Shown here piece after piece: positions 52,272 to 64,000 of a DNA stretch of 64,000 nucleotides. Source of the stretch: Liriodendron chinense (Eukaryota > Streptophyta > Magnoliopsida > Magnoliales > Magnoliaceae); NCBI GenBank assembly GCA_003013855.2, contig ML058343.1:930001-994000 (forward strand), read 5' to 3'. Both the position numbers and the translations under genes were made by a program. The stretch's first letter is position 1, and the number at the start of each line of letters is the position of its first letter. Below the pieces are notes generated by a model. It saw only the letters and a list, made by a program, of their open reading frames with translations, was not told the DNA's origin and did not search any database.

Positions 52272-53027
52272 GTGGTCTTTGCCGACCCTCAAATCAAGTG
52301 TGGTTTCCATTTAATTTGATCTGTTGGTTTATATTTTTTACATGACGTTAATTTTGATATCAACAATCTCGTTAAATCAGGACCAGGAAAAATCCAATTC
52401 TTCCCGCCATGGTGAATCATTTTCCACCTTTGTTCAGAAATGGAAGATTACACCACCGTGGGGCCATTTTAAGCACAATGTGGACCGCTGCTCTATTTCT
52501 CTGTCTATTTTTATAACTAAAATGGAGATTCCCGGTGATGCTCCATCGACGGAACGCCCTACCAGATCAATGGCCAGGATCACTGACCAATGGCACCAAA
52601 TTGTCAAAAACGAAAACCCGAGTATACTGTCCAGAGCCTCGAGTCGTGGATCCTACAAGTCCTTTGAGCGTTTGACTTGTATGAGCGGGGAAGGTGGGGA
52701 TTGAACGCTGGCAATGGGCCAGCCTAGACGAAGTTCAAAAGCAAAATTTTGAACCGGCTCAGCCGAGCCAGTTTAAAAAACAGGACCCGAACCAACGGCA
52801 GGATTCGCGTCGCTACGGAAAAATGACTTGACCTCTAATCCGGACCGATCGTCAGTTGCGTGCCGGCCTTATGAACCGTGTGGAAAAAAAGGGTAAGCTT
52901 TCTAAGGCCTTCCACGATTTTTTCTATCGTGGACCTGACCAGCTAGCCAGCCTGAATTCCGGGCCAGGAGATCTACATAGTGGGGCCCACGTGAGAGTTT
53001 GGATCCCGAAATCGGATTGCGTCCTGA

Positions 53028-53523
53028 GTTACTCAGGACGCTTTTATCGTACAAAACTCAGTAGGGCCCACGGTAAATGTATGTAGTTTATCTACACCGT
53101 CCATCCGATTTTCTAGATCATTTAAGGGGTTGAAACCAAAATCGAAGCATATCCAAAATTCAGGTGGACCATACCATAAGAAACAGTGGGTATAATGATT
53201 TCAACCGTTGAAACCTTTCTAGGGCCCCCAGTGATGTTTATTTGTCATCCAACCTGTTCACAAGATCACACAGACAATGATGAAGGGAAAAAACAAATAT
53301 CAGCTTCATCCAAAACTTCTGCGGTCCCCAAGAATTTTTCAACGGTATAGGATGAATTCACATTGTTTCATGTCATTTGCTCAACTTAAGACTTTTATAT
53401 GCTTCGTTTTTTTCTCAACACATAAAATTATCTTTCAAAATGGATTAACGGAGTGGATGAAATACATAAATCACGGTGGACCCCTCAGGGTTTACTCAGT
53501 ACGCTTGCGTAGAGAGTTACTCC
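53028..53523. mobile_element. Foldback MITE copy 6
   Basis: GAGTTACTCAGGACGC...GGGCCCACGGTAAATG...CACCGTCCATCC mirrors the right arm ending ...CGGTGGACCCC...GAGAGTTACTC. The arms remain complementary inward (GTGGACCATACCATAAG block). Confidence 0.7.
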
Positions 53524-53527
53524 TCCG

Positions 53528-53900
53528 GGAGCGGATTAGGTGAGACCCCGAATCCGGGTGGGACCCCTGATTGTGGGGCCACTTTGTTGTATGTTACTAC
53601 ATCCACGCCGTACATCCATATTGAAAGTTCATTTAGTTAATGATCCAAAAAATGAAGCAGTTCCAAATCCCAGATGAGCCATAATAAAGGAAACATTGGT
53701 GATCGACCATTAAAAACTTCCTGTGGGCCACAAAAGCTTTGGATCAAGATGATATTTATGTTGTCTCTTCATCTATTTGAACAACTAGGGTGCATGATAT
53801 AGACAGGCAACTTGACTTTCTTAATGGTAGGCTACACCAAAATCTATAAGATAATGAAGCATCATAAGTAGTACATTTACTAAATTCATAACTCTCTATA
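53528..53900. mobile_element. Foldback MITE copy 7, partial
   Basis: It begins CCGGGAGCGGATTAGGTG and GGTGGGACCCCTGATTGTGG, then a CATCCACGCCGTACATCC arm. The right arm is lost in A+T-rich sequence before 53900. Confidence 0.5.
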
Positions 53901-54006
53901 GTAAATAAATTAGAGCTCAAAGGGAGAACACTTTAGGCAAGAGAGGGCCTAAATAATTGAAGCCCTATACACACATCACTTGTGGAGCAAGAGATAGATG
54001 GTGTGG

Positions 54007-54475
54007 TAGGGCTGTCAACGGGTCGGATACGGGCCGGATCAGTGATGATCCGAATCCGACCCGATTAAGAATATATCCGACTCGAATCCGACCCGAATCC
54101 GATTCGGATCACAAGTATATGATCCGAACCCGACCCGATTAAATTTTTCGAAATCCGTTTCCGATCCGATTATGATCCGACCCGATATCCAACCGGATAT
54201 CCGAGAGAGGAGAGAGAGAAAGAGAGAGAGAGAAAGAGAGATTATCCTATGTTTTTATTTTATTTTATTTTATTTTATTTTATTTTTATTTTTTTTATCG
54301 GGTTGGATCGTTAACGGGCCGGATCAAGGTTGATCCGAATCCGACCCGAATATTAAACGGATCATCTTTGGATATCCGTATCCGACCCGATTATCCGATT
54401 ATTGATCCGAATCCGATTAAATCGGATCGGATACGGATCAGATACGGATCAAGATCCATGCCATTGACAGCCCTA
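54007..54475. mobile_element. hAT-type MITE, 469 bp
   Basis: TAGGGCTGTCAACGGGTC at the left, GCCATTGACAGCCCTA at the right, perfect 8-bp duplication TGGTGTGG (53999-54006, 54476-54483). The interior is made of GATCCGAATCCGACCCG words in both orientations, with a GA microsatellite and a (TTTTA)n run at 54256-54295. Confidence 0.9.
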
Positions 54476-54483
54476 TGGTGTGG

Positions 54484-55524
54484 TAAAGAGTCTAGGCTAG
54501 AATCCACACCCAGTGACAACTCAAGTCAACTCTTAGCCCCTACAAAGGTTTTATAGCGGTTCTTCATCTCTCTTACATTTCTTAAATTCATAACTCTCTC
54601 CTTAAATATAGGTTTTATAGACATTTTGCATGGAAAATAGGCAACAACAAAAATATAATCAATTTATACATCTAGGCATGGAATTATTTTTGTGTGCCTC
54701 TGCATATGTAGAAATATTGTATTATCAGAGTTAAAGATCTATTAAGGCTAATATAAAACCTGAAAAAATTTCCAACTAGTTAGATTTATTTCGTTGCATT
54801 TAAAATAAAAACATAAGTGAACACCATATGTTTTATGCAACACAATCATAGCATGGTGTTCTCCTTAATCCAACACAACAATAACAAGGTGTTCTCCATT
54901 GAAGCATGGAAGGCAAAAGCATACCTATTGTATATTTAAAATCTGCTCTGTTCATCTTGTTTTCTTTTCGATATTAAGTTTTTAGGACTATTGTGCAGAT
55001 GCTTTGGATTTTGCCAACGTAGAGGGTAGATGAGGTAATTTTCGATCCAACCAAATTTTGGCAAAAATCGCAATTTACTCATTGTGATGTTTGTTTTGGC
55101 CGATTTCGGTCCAACCAAATAGGGTATTCATTCTGACCGAATTATGGTGAAATTCGTATGTTGCTTGCTGTGTAGTTTTGGCCATTTGTTGTCCGATCAG
55201 GAGCATCGTTGGCTGGTTTCAATCCGACCGAAGGTTAAGTTCAGTCCAATCGAAAGTCTAACAGAAAAGCCTTACACGGTTTTACATAAGTGCATGCATT
55301 TAAGTCTAATTTCGGATTAGAGTTGGTTAATACAATTCTTACGAGTTCTGTCTCGAAGGGTTAGAGTTTAGCAAAGTGAGAAAAGGGTTCCAACACTTGT
55401 AAGGACTTGGGAAGGATTTCTCAAGGAATTACGCATTATAAGGAGATCGAGTTAATCTGTAATTAAAGAAAGTGAGTGGTGTATAACTCTAAGTTTTGAT
55501 AATGATTTTTTTTTTCTCGCAAGG
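54484..55524. other. A+T-rich intergenic stretch, nothing recognised
   Basis: No coding motif and no clear repeat ends. A TCCGATCAG- and CCGACCGAA-like word recurs at 55040-55260 (TTTCGGTCCAACC, TTTCAATCCGACCGAAG), suggesting a decayed repeat. Confidence 0.4.
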
Positions 55525-56385
55525 TGTTATGGGTAATTTCGAGCGTGTCCCTGATCATGGCTCAGAAGATGCGCAACTGTAGATATGTGGCCCATGAAGG
55601 TCAACTCATCATACGTGTCAGAGAATAATCCAAGCTTGTCAAGGAGTCGAAGTCCTTATACTCAGTTAGAGCCATGGATATAGTTTCAAGGCATTGGCTT
55701 AGGCTTTAGATAACGGACAAAGTCCTAAGGACTCGGCTTCAGTTGTAGATAGTGGAATTGGACCTGAGGCCTTAGCTTCGACCTCAGGTAACGAACATAG
55801 AATTGAAACCTCTTCCCTCCAATACTAGGCACCATAAAGAAGAGAAAACGTCTTCCTTGACATCACCAAATCCCTGATTCCACTAAAGCCTCAACTTCAA
55901 GTACTGCAATTGTCTCAGCTAATAACTCAACTAAAGATGCCGAGTGTTAACTGCATTAAACGTCCTCGGATCTGAGCATGTAATGCATCGTCATACGAAG
56001 ATAGCGACTAGCATCGAGATATGCAAGATTCGAATGTGATAAGCATAATCTCTCTTAATTCGGAAACGTACCCTGGATGGGATCTATGGATCCACCGCCA
56101 TTGGTTGTGGATCATTACCTATAAAAAGGATACCTCTGCATCACATCCAAGTATGCACTCACCCGATACGCAATACACTCTAGAGCTCTTATACTTAATC
56201 ATCTCCCTTACTGACTTAAGCATCAAAGGGTCATCCGTCGACGCGATCGGCACCCCCCTCATGATCTTCCTCTTTGTGATCTCACGTCTTATGATTAATA
56301 CCGTTCGTCTCCACGTATCCATGGAGCGACGAAGATCTACCGTTGATCCTTAATCTACATCTGTTGTCGAATTTTAAATGTTAAT
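55525..56385 (+). mobile_element. Possible solo LTR
   Basis: It starts TGTTATGGGTAATTTCG, like the LTR at 45130 (TGTTATGGGATAATTTC), and has CCTATAAAAAGGATACC promoter-like near 56120. The right end and duplication are unclear. Confidence 0.35.
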
Positions 56386-57594
56386 ACAAAGGATTTTCAC
56401 ATAAAATATCTTAGGTTTGTGTGATTGTTTTATTATTATTTAGTCATTATTTTGCGTAATATTGCTCTATACACACACACACGCTGAAACATGTCTTCCC
56501 AAAGCACATGGATAGACGGTGGGGTTAGATCCAAATTTCTAACACTTAATGTTGATACGTGTTTGTTGTTGGCTTGAGGTAAGAGCCGATTTTACTCATA
56601 ACAAGGACAAAAAATGCCAGGCAATTCAGGTGGGTCACACTAGAAGTAACAATAGGAATGGGATGCCAACAACCATAGGGTATCTTTCATCAAATCTGTT
56701 AATCAAGTGTAACTTGCTAGCATATAGAGAAGATAACATAATCAACCTGATCTAGTGGCGAGGCGGCCCACACCACATGAACTAATTATTGGAGCTGCTG
56801 CTGCTGCTCCTCCTCCTCCTCTTTCATTGAGGCAGCCATCTGAGGTTTTTAGCGGCTTATCTTTTGTCCGTTGGATGAAGACAAGGGTTATCTCCGGACG
56901 GGCGTAATGGATTTTCATATACAGCATGGTGGGCCCCACAGAGCTTGGGTGTTTTACGCGCCTCTTAAATCAGGTGCTTCAGAAGATTCCGGTCCGGGTG
57001 ACAAGATATTGTTTGGATGTTAGTCAAGTTTTGTCTGAACACTTCAAACCTGTGTTGTGACAACATCCACCTGATGATGGAAACAAATACGACGGTCGCG
57101 GGTTGTGCTAATTCCAAGAGCGTGCGGGAGCCTTGCACGTACGCAAGTGGACTCATGTATAACAATGCAACACGTGTGTTAGATCAGAGCTTTTCATCAA
57201 GCGAGTTATCCTGTTTAGATCTTCCGGCATAAAAATCATGCCGTTTCACATCTCATGTGGGCCAAAACTCATCAGAACAAATGAATGGCCGAAAAAAAAA
57301 AAAAAACTAAAAAGAAGGAAAAACATCAATCTACTTTGTAAGTTGCGGTCGATTCCAAAGTCCAATCGTCTGATTTTTAAGCAGAAGATGGAGGGCAGAG
57401 ATCTCACACGCTTTGCACGTGTGTCCGCGTCTGGATGTGCCGGTTTCTACATGCATGTGGAATCAGCAACATGGGCAATCTATGATGGGGTGTATTACAG
57501 TATTAGACGGACGATCCCGATTGATACAACACTGCACTACGCAACACATACGCCAGCTCATGGGTAGCGTTGCACACGTGGCATGGGATCCAAG
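56386..57594. other. Intergenic, no gene recognised
   Basis: It holds a short CA run (56470-56482), GCTGCTGCTGCTCCTCCTCC near 56800, and GTGGGCCCCAC MITE debris at 56928-56940. Several short frames, none with a recognisable domain. Confidence 0.4.
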
Positions 57595-57876
57595 GGAGCG
57601 GATTAGGTGAGACCCGGATCCACCGAGGTGGGTGGGACCTTTGACTGTGGGGCTCACAGTGATGCATGTGTCTTAAATTCACACGGTCCAAACATTTTGA
57701 AAGCTCATTTTAAGGGTATGACCCCAATGAAGCTGACTCAAATCTTAGGTGGACCACACCATAGAAACAGTCGTGATTGAATCTCTACCATTGAAAACTT
57801 CATGGATTCCACGGGAATGTTTATGGAATGTCTATTTTCCATCCAACATGTTGATAAGGTCACAAACACCTAGATG
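57595..57876. mobile_element. Foldback MITE copy 8, left half, cut by the next element
   Basis: GGAGCGGATTAGGTGAGACC, then GGTGGGACCTTTGACTGTGG, then a GTGGACCACACCATAG block. The copy is broken at TAGATG where the 57877 element begins. Confidence 0.55.
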
Positions 57877-58959
57877 TAGGGCTGGTCACAAGCCAAGTCA
57901 GCTCAAGAAACTCGATAGACTCGACTCGAAAAAACTCGCCTCGGCTCGCCTCGACTCAGTAGAACAAGTCAATCCAAGTTTCATTTAGGAACTCGAATCA
58001 GAAATCGAGTCAACTTCGACCACTGGGTCACTCGACTCGACTCAACTCGATTCAAGCTCGACTCAGCTCGACCTCGACTCGACTCGTTTCATATAGATAT
58101 TTGTTATAAAAAAAATCATAATCTTCTTACTTCTTGGTTTTCTCTCCCCCCTCCCCCCACACACATTAGGGGTCCAAGCTTAGGACATATAAAACCCTCA
58201 CACATTGGGGGGTTTCTTAATCCTACTATTTTGTTCAGGTAAGAACATTCCTTGTTGAGCATACCTGATGGATTGAGTAAGTTCAAGTACAAAACATGGT
58301 GAGCACACTGTGGTTGTGTGTTTTACATGCAACACAAAACAGGTGTTACGGTGAGACCACATACCATACACATATAAAACAGGGGCTGGTAAGACCAAAC
58401 ACCATATGCAGCTATTGATTGCAATTTTATGAGGGAGGTGTTGCATCTGATCCATGAATTAGCTGAGCCTCATAATGAAGATGGTCCACACAATAACCAG
58501 GGCAGTCCATTAATGTGGTGAGTTATGCATGTACTGTGTTAATCTATGGTTCAGAAAATGTTACTAGTGGTCTGCATTCCATGCGTGTGTGACCTGGCCA
58601 AAGAAAAAATCGATCAAAGCTAGGTCATTTAAATGATAGGGTCCCACCTGTGGAAATATTATTACTATTCTCCCCTAATATATGTGTGACTTCTTGAACT
58701 TAATGTTGTTGACTTTTAATTTGTATTTTGTAGCAAAAAATATAATAAATTGAGGTGGGAGCAAGCTTAACTCGACTTGAGGTAAGCTCGCCTCGACTCG
58801 ATCCACTAGCTCGCCTCGAAAGTTTTAGCAAACAAGGCAAGCTCCAATGGCAAGCTCGAGGGTGATCTCGAGCTCGAGCTCAAACTTGAGGAGAGCACAG
58901 ACAAAAGTCAAGCCAAGCTTGGCCCACCTCGACTCAACTTGGCTCGATGTACAGCCCAA
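57877..58959. mobile_element. hAT-type MITE with CTCGACTCG word interior
   Basis: It starts TAGGGCTGGTCACAAGCC and ends GGCTCGATGTACAGCCCAA. The subterminal 250 bp on each side repeat ACTCGACTCG, GCTCGCCTCG and GAGCTCGAGC words. The middle (about 58150-58740) is unrelated sequence, possibly another insertion. No target duplication seen. Confidence 0.5.
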
Positions 58960-59823
58960 TTCAAACCTCTCCAATTGTTCATGGTCACCATGTTTGGCCA
59001 ATTCCTATATCGAGCCAAGATTAGATCAATAAATCTTATTCACTAAATTCCATTAAGTATTATTTAAAACAAATAAACAATTATTATTGAAAATTAATAG
59101 TTGAAAACTTGCAATTAATAAATTGAAGACATTAGGGGCATTGGCTAGCCTTTAAAACGCCAAAGGGATTGTCTAAACTATAAGATTTGCTCACTAACCA
59201 TGTCTCGAGTAGATTAAGTTGATTGCTTGTGAATTATATGCACTTTGGTAATCTCGAAGAATGTGCATGGCCACACTCACTTTTGTTGATTACACGATGG
59301 TTTTGTAAATCGAGTCAAAGCATATTCAATTAAGGCTTTCACATCTACACATCCTCATGATCAGGTCAAGAAATTTAATGGAGCTAATGTATCTGTAAGT
59401 CTTTCCAGTTCGAGCATGCTCAATCTCCTAAACTAAATACCTGCCATCAGTCCTGCCAAGACAAGTAACTAAAGTTTCTACAAAGGTATTGTATCCACAA
59501 TACACTTTTACACTCATGTGGAGTAAGGTATATTGACTTAAGGTTCAGTTCTTTTGCACAAGATGACTATTGACAGAATATAACAGACTTATCTTGAAGT
59601 TATGATTAGGGCTGAAGTCCATGAATCACAGCTCTCCCTTGGCCGTTGATGGTTGTGTCCCATTTCAAGTATCAAAGGACAACCAGAAGAAGTTAAAGAT
59701 AACGTAACATTAGTTCTCAGGGCACTGCCAGATCATCCCATCCACATACCCCTAATGTATACATGTAAATAGCGGGCAACTCATTCTAAATCAGTGAGAC
59801 CATCCGGACGAGCGCGACTAGGT
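58960..59823. other. A+T-rich intergenic, nothing recognised
   Basis: No coding motif, no repeat ends identified. Confidence 0.4.
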
Positions 59824-60291
59824 TGATACCCTGGAACCAGCTATGTGGGTGAGACCCTCACCATAAGGGGCCCACCTGAATGTTTGCATTGTATATCCAT
59901 GCTGTCCATTTGTTTTTCCAGCTTATTTTAGGCCATGGCCCAAAAATGAAGCAGATATAAATTTAAGGTGAACCACACCATAAGAAATAGTGATTAATGA
60001 CCATTGAAAACCTTTTATACGCCACAAAAGTTTTAAATCAGGCTGATTTTTTTTTTTTCTCTAGTCCAGATCTGTATAGCCTTATCACTAGGTTGCATGG
60101 TCAATAAACATTATAGTGGCCACTAGGAAGCTTAATGATGGGAGTTCAATGACCACTATTTCCTGCGGTGCTGGTGGACCAAATTTTAAAAGAAGCTTAG
60201 AAAAACAGATGGAGAGCGTGGATATAAAATGCATACATTGAGTTGGGCCCTGTGGTCGGCGTCTCACCCACATTGCTGGTTCCGGGGTATC
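59824..60291. mobile_element. Foldback MITE copy 9, alternative terminal subtype
   Basis: GATACCCTGGAACCAGC...GTGGGTGAGACC...GGGGCCCACCTGAATG...ATATCCATGCTGTCC mirrors GGAGAGCGTGGATAT...GGTCGGCGTCTCACCCAC...GCTGGTTCCGGGGTATC. Terminal repeats exceed 90 bp. Same interior as the other copies but a different outermost 40 bp. Confidence 0.8.
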
Positions 60292-62640
60292 TGGCATGCC
60301 TCATGTTTGGTAGGGGCGCATCCAAAAATAAAATCCAGAATTCAAGTGGCCATAGGACAGAGAATAATGGAGGGCGGCCATCATTGAAAAAACCATACTG
60401 TGTGCGGGTCCCACGGTCTCACTAGTATGCCACCGAGGGACTGCCCCAAGACCAGACCACTTGAATCTAGAGGTTTGGGCACATTTCTACATTCTTTTCT
60501 ATGGTTTGGTCCAGCTGAGTTTCGCATCAGCCTGATTTTTGGGCTGTCCAATCAGTAGGGTGCACCTGATGCATCGTTAGATGCCACATAAACATCACGA
60601 CCGCCAAAGATTCCTTCAATTGAAACATGAAAGTCTGGCCTTAATTTTAACTAAATGGTACAACTCATGGGAAAAAAAATAGAAATATATATCCAGACCG
60701 TTGATCTAATCTTCCCACTCTAGATGAGTGTAGATGAACAGATTTGCTTGTATCAGCGGATATGGTTAAGTGGGCGGATAAGGTGCACTGAACCTATTTT
60801 AATCCCTGTCTCTGTAGTTTGTGGGCCTCTGGTTCGAACACAATCTGAAAATAACACTTGTGGGCCAATCCTAACCACTCACTCAGCCGGCATCAAATGT
60901 AGGGTCAGAGGCTAGTAAGATATTGATACTCTGGCAGTGCGTGATGCATGATATAGAGGCGCCTAGAGATTATACACCTGGCATACAAGTAATTTAAATT
61001 AAAGTGTTCAAATTATGGACCCCAATTTAGGTTTGTTATGAACCAAAAAAAAAAAAAAAAAAAGTTTATCAGATTACCTTAATATTGAAATGGTGGATGC
61101 TTAAAAAATAAAAAAATATCCAATAATCTTTTTTCAGCAAGGGTCCCTAAATCAGAGATTAGGATTATTCAACCATTCTGACTTGGAGCCAGTGACTTGA
61201 GGACGGTGGGTTCACGTATGTTTAATTTGAGTTATTGTATGCAATGTCTGCACTTCTTCAATGCCTGAGTATCAAGTGTCGCTGGCTGCTGGAGTATCAA
61301 GTAACTCGCCTAGAAACAAAACGGTCAGCAATCCAAATTCAGTGAAGAAAATTAGGCGCTTAAGATTGTCCAATCAGTGTGAATTTTGGGCTACACAATG
61401 GGGGCCAACAAATTGAACCGTACTGATCAGCATGCACATATGGCCCACTCACAGTGCTTGATCTGCCAAACCTTAGTGAGGTTTTGGTTTGCTGGTGCCT
61501 GTTGTACATTATACAGGGCCATGCAATGGATGCTTGCTATAGCCATATGAATCCTACTCACCGTGCAAGACAATGTAGTACGTGTGCAGGATCTATGCCA
61601 TTCATGATGTGGCTCCAAAATGAGGCAGATCCAGTCAGTTAGTGGGCCACATGGAATCTGGGTCGTTAGTCAAATATTTTGGTAATCTGTTTTCGTAACC
61701 ACAGCACAGTGAGGCCCACCGGATGAACAACCACATCTCTTTACATTAGGTAGGGCGAGGATGGATACGGACAAGTGAGGAAGGTCTTCTGGTGATCCGA
61801 AACGTTCATATATGTGCTAGTCCCTGCAGCAGATACGAGATAACCCACAAAAAATCTCCAATGATCAGATGGTCGAAAGATCAAACTGTCCAATTCGGCC
61901 TGAGTAAGATGTGGGTCATCACACTGACGTCATGCTGTGATGACGTGGACAAATAAAAAAAACCTACAAATGGGGATTTCCTTTTTGTAGCAAACAGAGG
62001 ATCCATACTCAAATAATTTTTTTTTAGACTTGGCTACCTGTTCAGTCTTGAGTCAAGGTGGGGGCAGCTCATGGTATCAAACCAGATTGGGTAGTACCGT
62101 ATCTGAGTCAACTTGGACGAGTTGTATAGGGCTCGTCTGAGTCTTAAACCATGGATTGTACATTGCTCCCTCTGGCAGGTGAGTTTTAGCTCAGGACTAC
62201 TCTTGGGATGCATCGTGAGCATGAGGAGATGCACAGTTTGGATTCTACACAGACATTGTAGGCGGGGCTCAAACAGCTCGAATGTACCCACATTTTAAAA
62301 ATAACAAATAGAAATCAATAGGTTTTGCATTAATCGGCATCACAATTAGTACAAAACAAGATTATGAGACTGTAATTAAGTGAGCACCTAGCAGAATCCT
62401 CCAGACCAGGATTTCATGATTCCCAAATGCCACAAAACTCGATAATTTTTCTACTTCAGCGTGCCTCCAGCCGCGTGGTCCCACTTTCAGCTGCTCCTCT
62501 ATATGACTAGGACACTGGCCATTAAGGAGTTGAGCCTCAATGCAATATTTGCAGTTTTGAAATCCTCCCTAAGTTGAATGAACCTGGAAATGAGGCAGCA
62601 GACCCAACATGCAATTAGTACTTGAAACCCAAGTACTCTT
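60292..62640. other. Intergenic repeats and unknown sequence
   Basis: 60430-60640 holds a degenerate right arm of the foldback family (GTTTGGTCCAGCTGAG, ACATAAACATCACGAC). 61041-61062 is a poly-A run. No gene motif seen in the remaining short frames. Confidence 0.4.
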
Positions 62641-62671
62641 GAAACAATTGGAATGATCGTCATTCATATAC

Positions 62672-62959
62672 CTTACTGCATTGTTTTCGATACTTGGGGT
62701 TTCCACGAAAAACATACGACTGGCCCTCAGGTGCCATGATGAAGACATTGGCCATGCTAAAACATGTAGAGAACTCCAGCTAACTATAGATTTTCATATT
62801 TCATTCATCGTACTCTGGAGTTGATGAAAAAAGCATTGTATAAAATCTTGGCCCAACACCGCCACTTATGTGCCCGACAACTCGAATTTTTCATCAATAG
62901 AGGGTGTGTTCACAAACTCCCTATACTTGGTTATGTCACGCTTCAGCTGCAGGCCACCT
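62672..62959 (-). pseudogene. SEC10: Fragment of exocyst gene SEC10 (two exons, decayed)
   Basis: Minus-strand 62959-62870 follows a TTTTGCAG acceptor and reads GGLQLKRDITKYREFV then NTPSIDEKFELSG. This is the C-terminal region of the exocyst subunit SEC10 (family: tethering of secretory vesicles at the plasma membrane). After an intron, 62756-62672 follows TTTTAG and reads MANVFIMAPEGQSYVFRGNP then KYRK, the next family segment. The donor of the first exon is AT instead of GT, three residues are missing before PSIDEKFEL, and the second block departs from the family after RK. The intron is retained, so it derives from a DNA duplication and not from mRNA. Confidence 0.75.
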
Positions 62960-64000
62960 CTGCAAAAGGTATTCTTTAGTTTTGGCGGGTTTCGTAACCC
63001 ATTGGCAAATCTCACAATTTTGATGCTACTAAGTCTATAATTGCACTGGAATTTCGGTCTCAGTTAAAGAATATGTGATCACTTCAATATCCACAATGAT
63101 CCCTGGTGACACTTGTTCGATCTATCTGATGGATATGGAAAGATCAATCAAAACTATAACAAATGTCATACAGTTTTAACATGACATCCATAAATCCTAG
63201 GTTGTACTGGATGGAGAATTGCAAATAATGGAAGTGACATAAAGAGTTCTAAGAACCATGAAATACATGTTACAACCACTTTCAACATTCAACTATCTTC
63301 ATGGGTACTGACTTGGCGACTTTAACATTCAACTATTTTCTCAAGAAACCCAATACATATGCCTCAATTGAAAACATTTCATCTACAATTGAAACAAAAA
63401 CCAGACCATAATATAACTTCTGAGTTCCAACTGCCAATTCTATTCAACCTACTGACTTCTAATACTGCCTACTAAAATAACAACTGAAACTTATTCATTA
63501 TCTTCACTAACTTTTAGTTCGCAGTTTGAGTTCTCAAATGATTGATCCAAAATGTGTAGCAATAGCTTATCGTAGATTTTGAATATTAAAAAACAATCTA
63601 TGAATATTAGAAATGAAATCTCACCATGGTCAGCGATGAAATCTCACTTCTCACCATGGTTCACCTTGGTAGCCCTGAATAACACCAGAACTGCTTGCTC
63701 TTTGGGAAAAATGGCATTTCATCCAAAGGTCCTTCGGAAAGGATCCACTCACCATGGTTCACCTTGGTAGGTGACCTTGTTAGGGCCTGCATCATGGGAG
63801 ATGGAACAAGAAGACTAAGGGTGGGAATGATCAAGTAAGGAAGGGAGAAGGGTGGGCATGGAACAAGAGAAGACAAGGGTGGGGATGGAACAAGAAAAAG
63901 AAACAATGTGATGATTAAACCCTACAAGCAAGCATAAAAATGCCTTTTCTTCTTAAATTAAAATATAAGAAAAAACAAAATGAACTGCAATCCAACTTCT
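62960..64000. other. A+T-rich flank of the SEC10 fragment, no further exon found
   Basis: The only structure noticed is the repeat CTCACCATGGTTCACCTTGG near 63653 and again near 63750. The upstream SEC10 exons were looked for on the minus strand and not seen. Confidence 0.4.

Noticed and set aside
1..64000. CRISPR arrays, bacterial operons, rRNA or intact tRNA genes
   Set aside because: None seen. Regular repeats are TIR elements or microsatellites, and the tRNA-like pieces (1125, 37803, 49423) lack closing stems.

Overview
This is a plant nuclear window. It is A+T-rich and intron-rich, with no operons or bacterial signals, and is dominated by plant-type transposable elements. One conserved gene spans it: a WDR11-like WD40-repeat gene on the minus strand, with start codon at 47883-47885. 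I could place twelve exons (47885 down to 16205) whose splice sites and phases agree. They encode 914 residues, roughly the first two thirds of a plant WDR11-type protein. The remaining C-terminal exons are not visible and must lie beyond position 1. The palindromic repeats built around GGGCCCAC and CACCGTCCATCC resemble repeats I associate with magnoliid genomes (Magnolia, Liriodendron, Lauraceae). That assignment is inference.

Layout. 1-16204: repeat-rich sequence downstream of exon 12, holding an RTE-type LINE fragment, foldback MITEs, two hAT-like elements with 8-bp duplications (one carrying nested MITEs), several broken L1-type LINEs in both orientations, a solo LTR and a Mutator-like MITE. 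16205-47885: the WDR11-like gene. Its introns are swollen by LINEs (29.3-31.0 kb, 31.7-34.1 kb, 39.7-44.8 kb), solo LTRs, a Ty1/copia RNase H relic, a miniature LTR element (34.1-34.8 kb), three more Mutator-like MITEs and a tandem intron duplication that includes a splice donor. 47886-49230: the 5' flank, with a TATA-like box and a Harbinger-type MITE. 49231-64000: intergenic repeats (a short non-autonomous LTR element with a nested hAT MITE, further hAT MITEs, foldback MITEs, LTR-like blocks) and, at 62.7-63.0 kb, a decayed fragment of the exocyst gene SEC10.

Only the WDR11-like gene looks functional. The rest is largely a layered record of transposition. Several insertions can be dated relative to each other by nesting: foldback MITEs in a hAT-like element, a solo LTR inside a LINE reading frame, a hAT MITE inside an LTR, and an LTR inside a foldback MITE. 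The main unexplained signals are (i) a foldback family whose whole length is a pair of about 200-bp inverted arms, (ii) several unrelated TIR families whose interiors are permutations of one short word and its reverse complement, and (iii) the intron-10 duplication that copied the 5' splice site with a GT-to-GC change.
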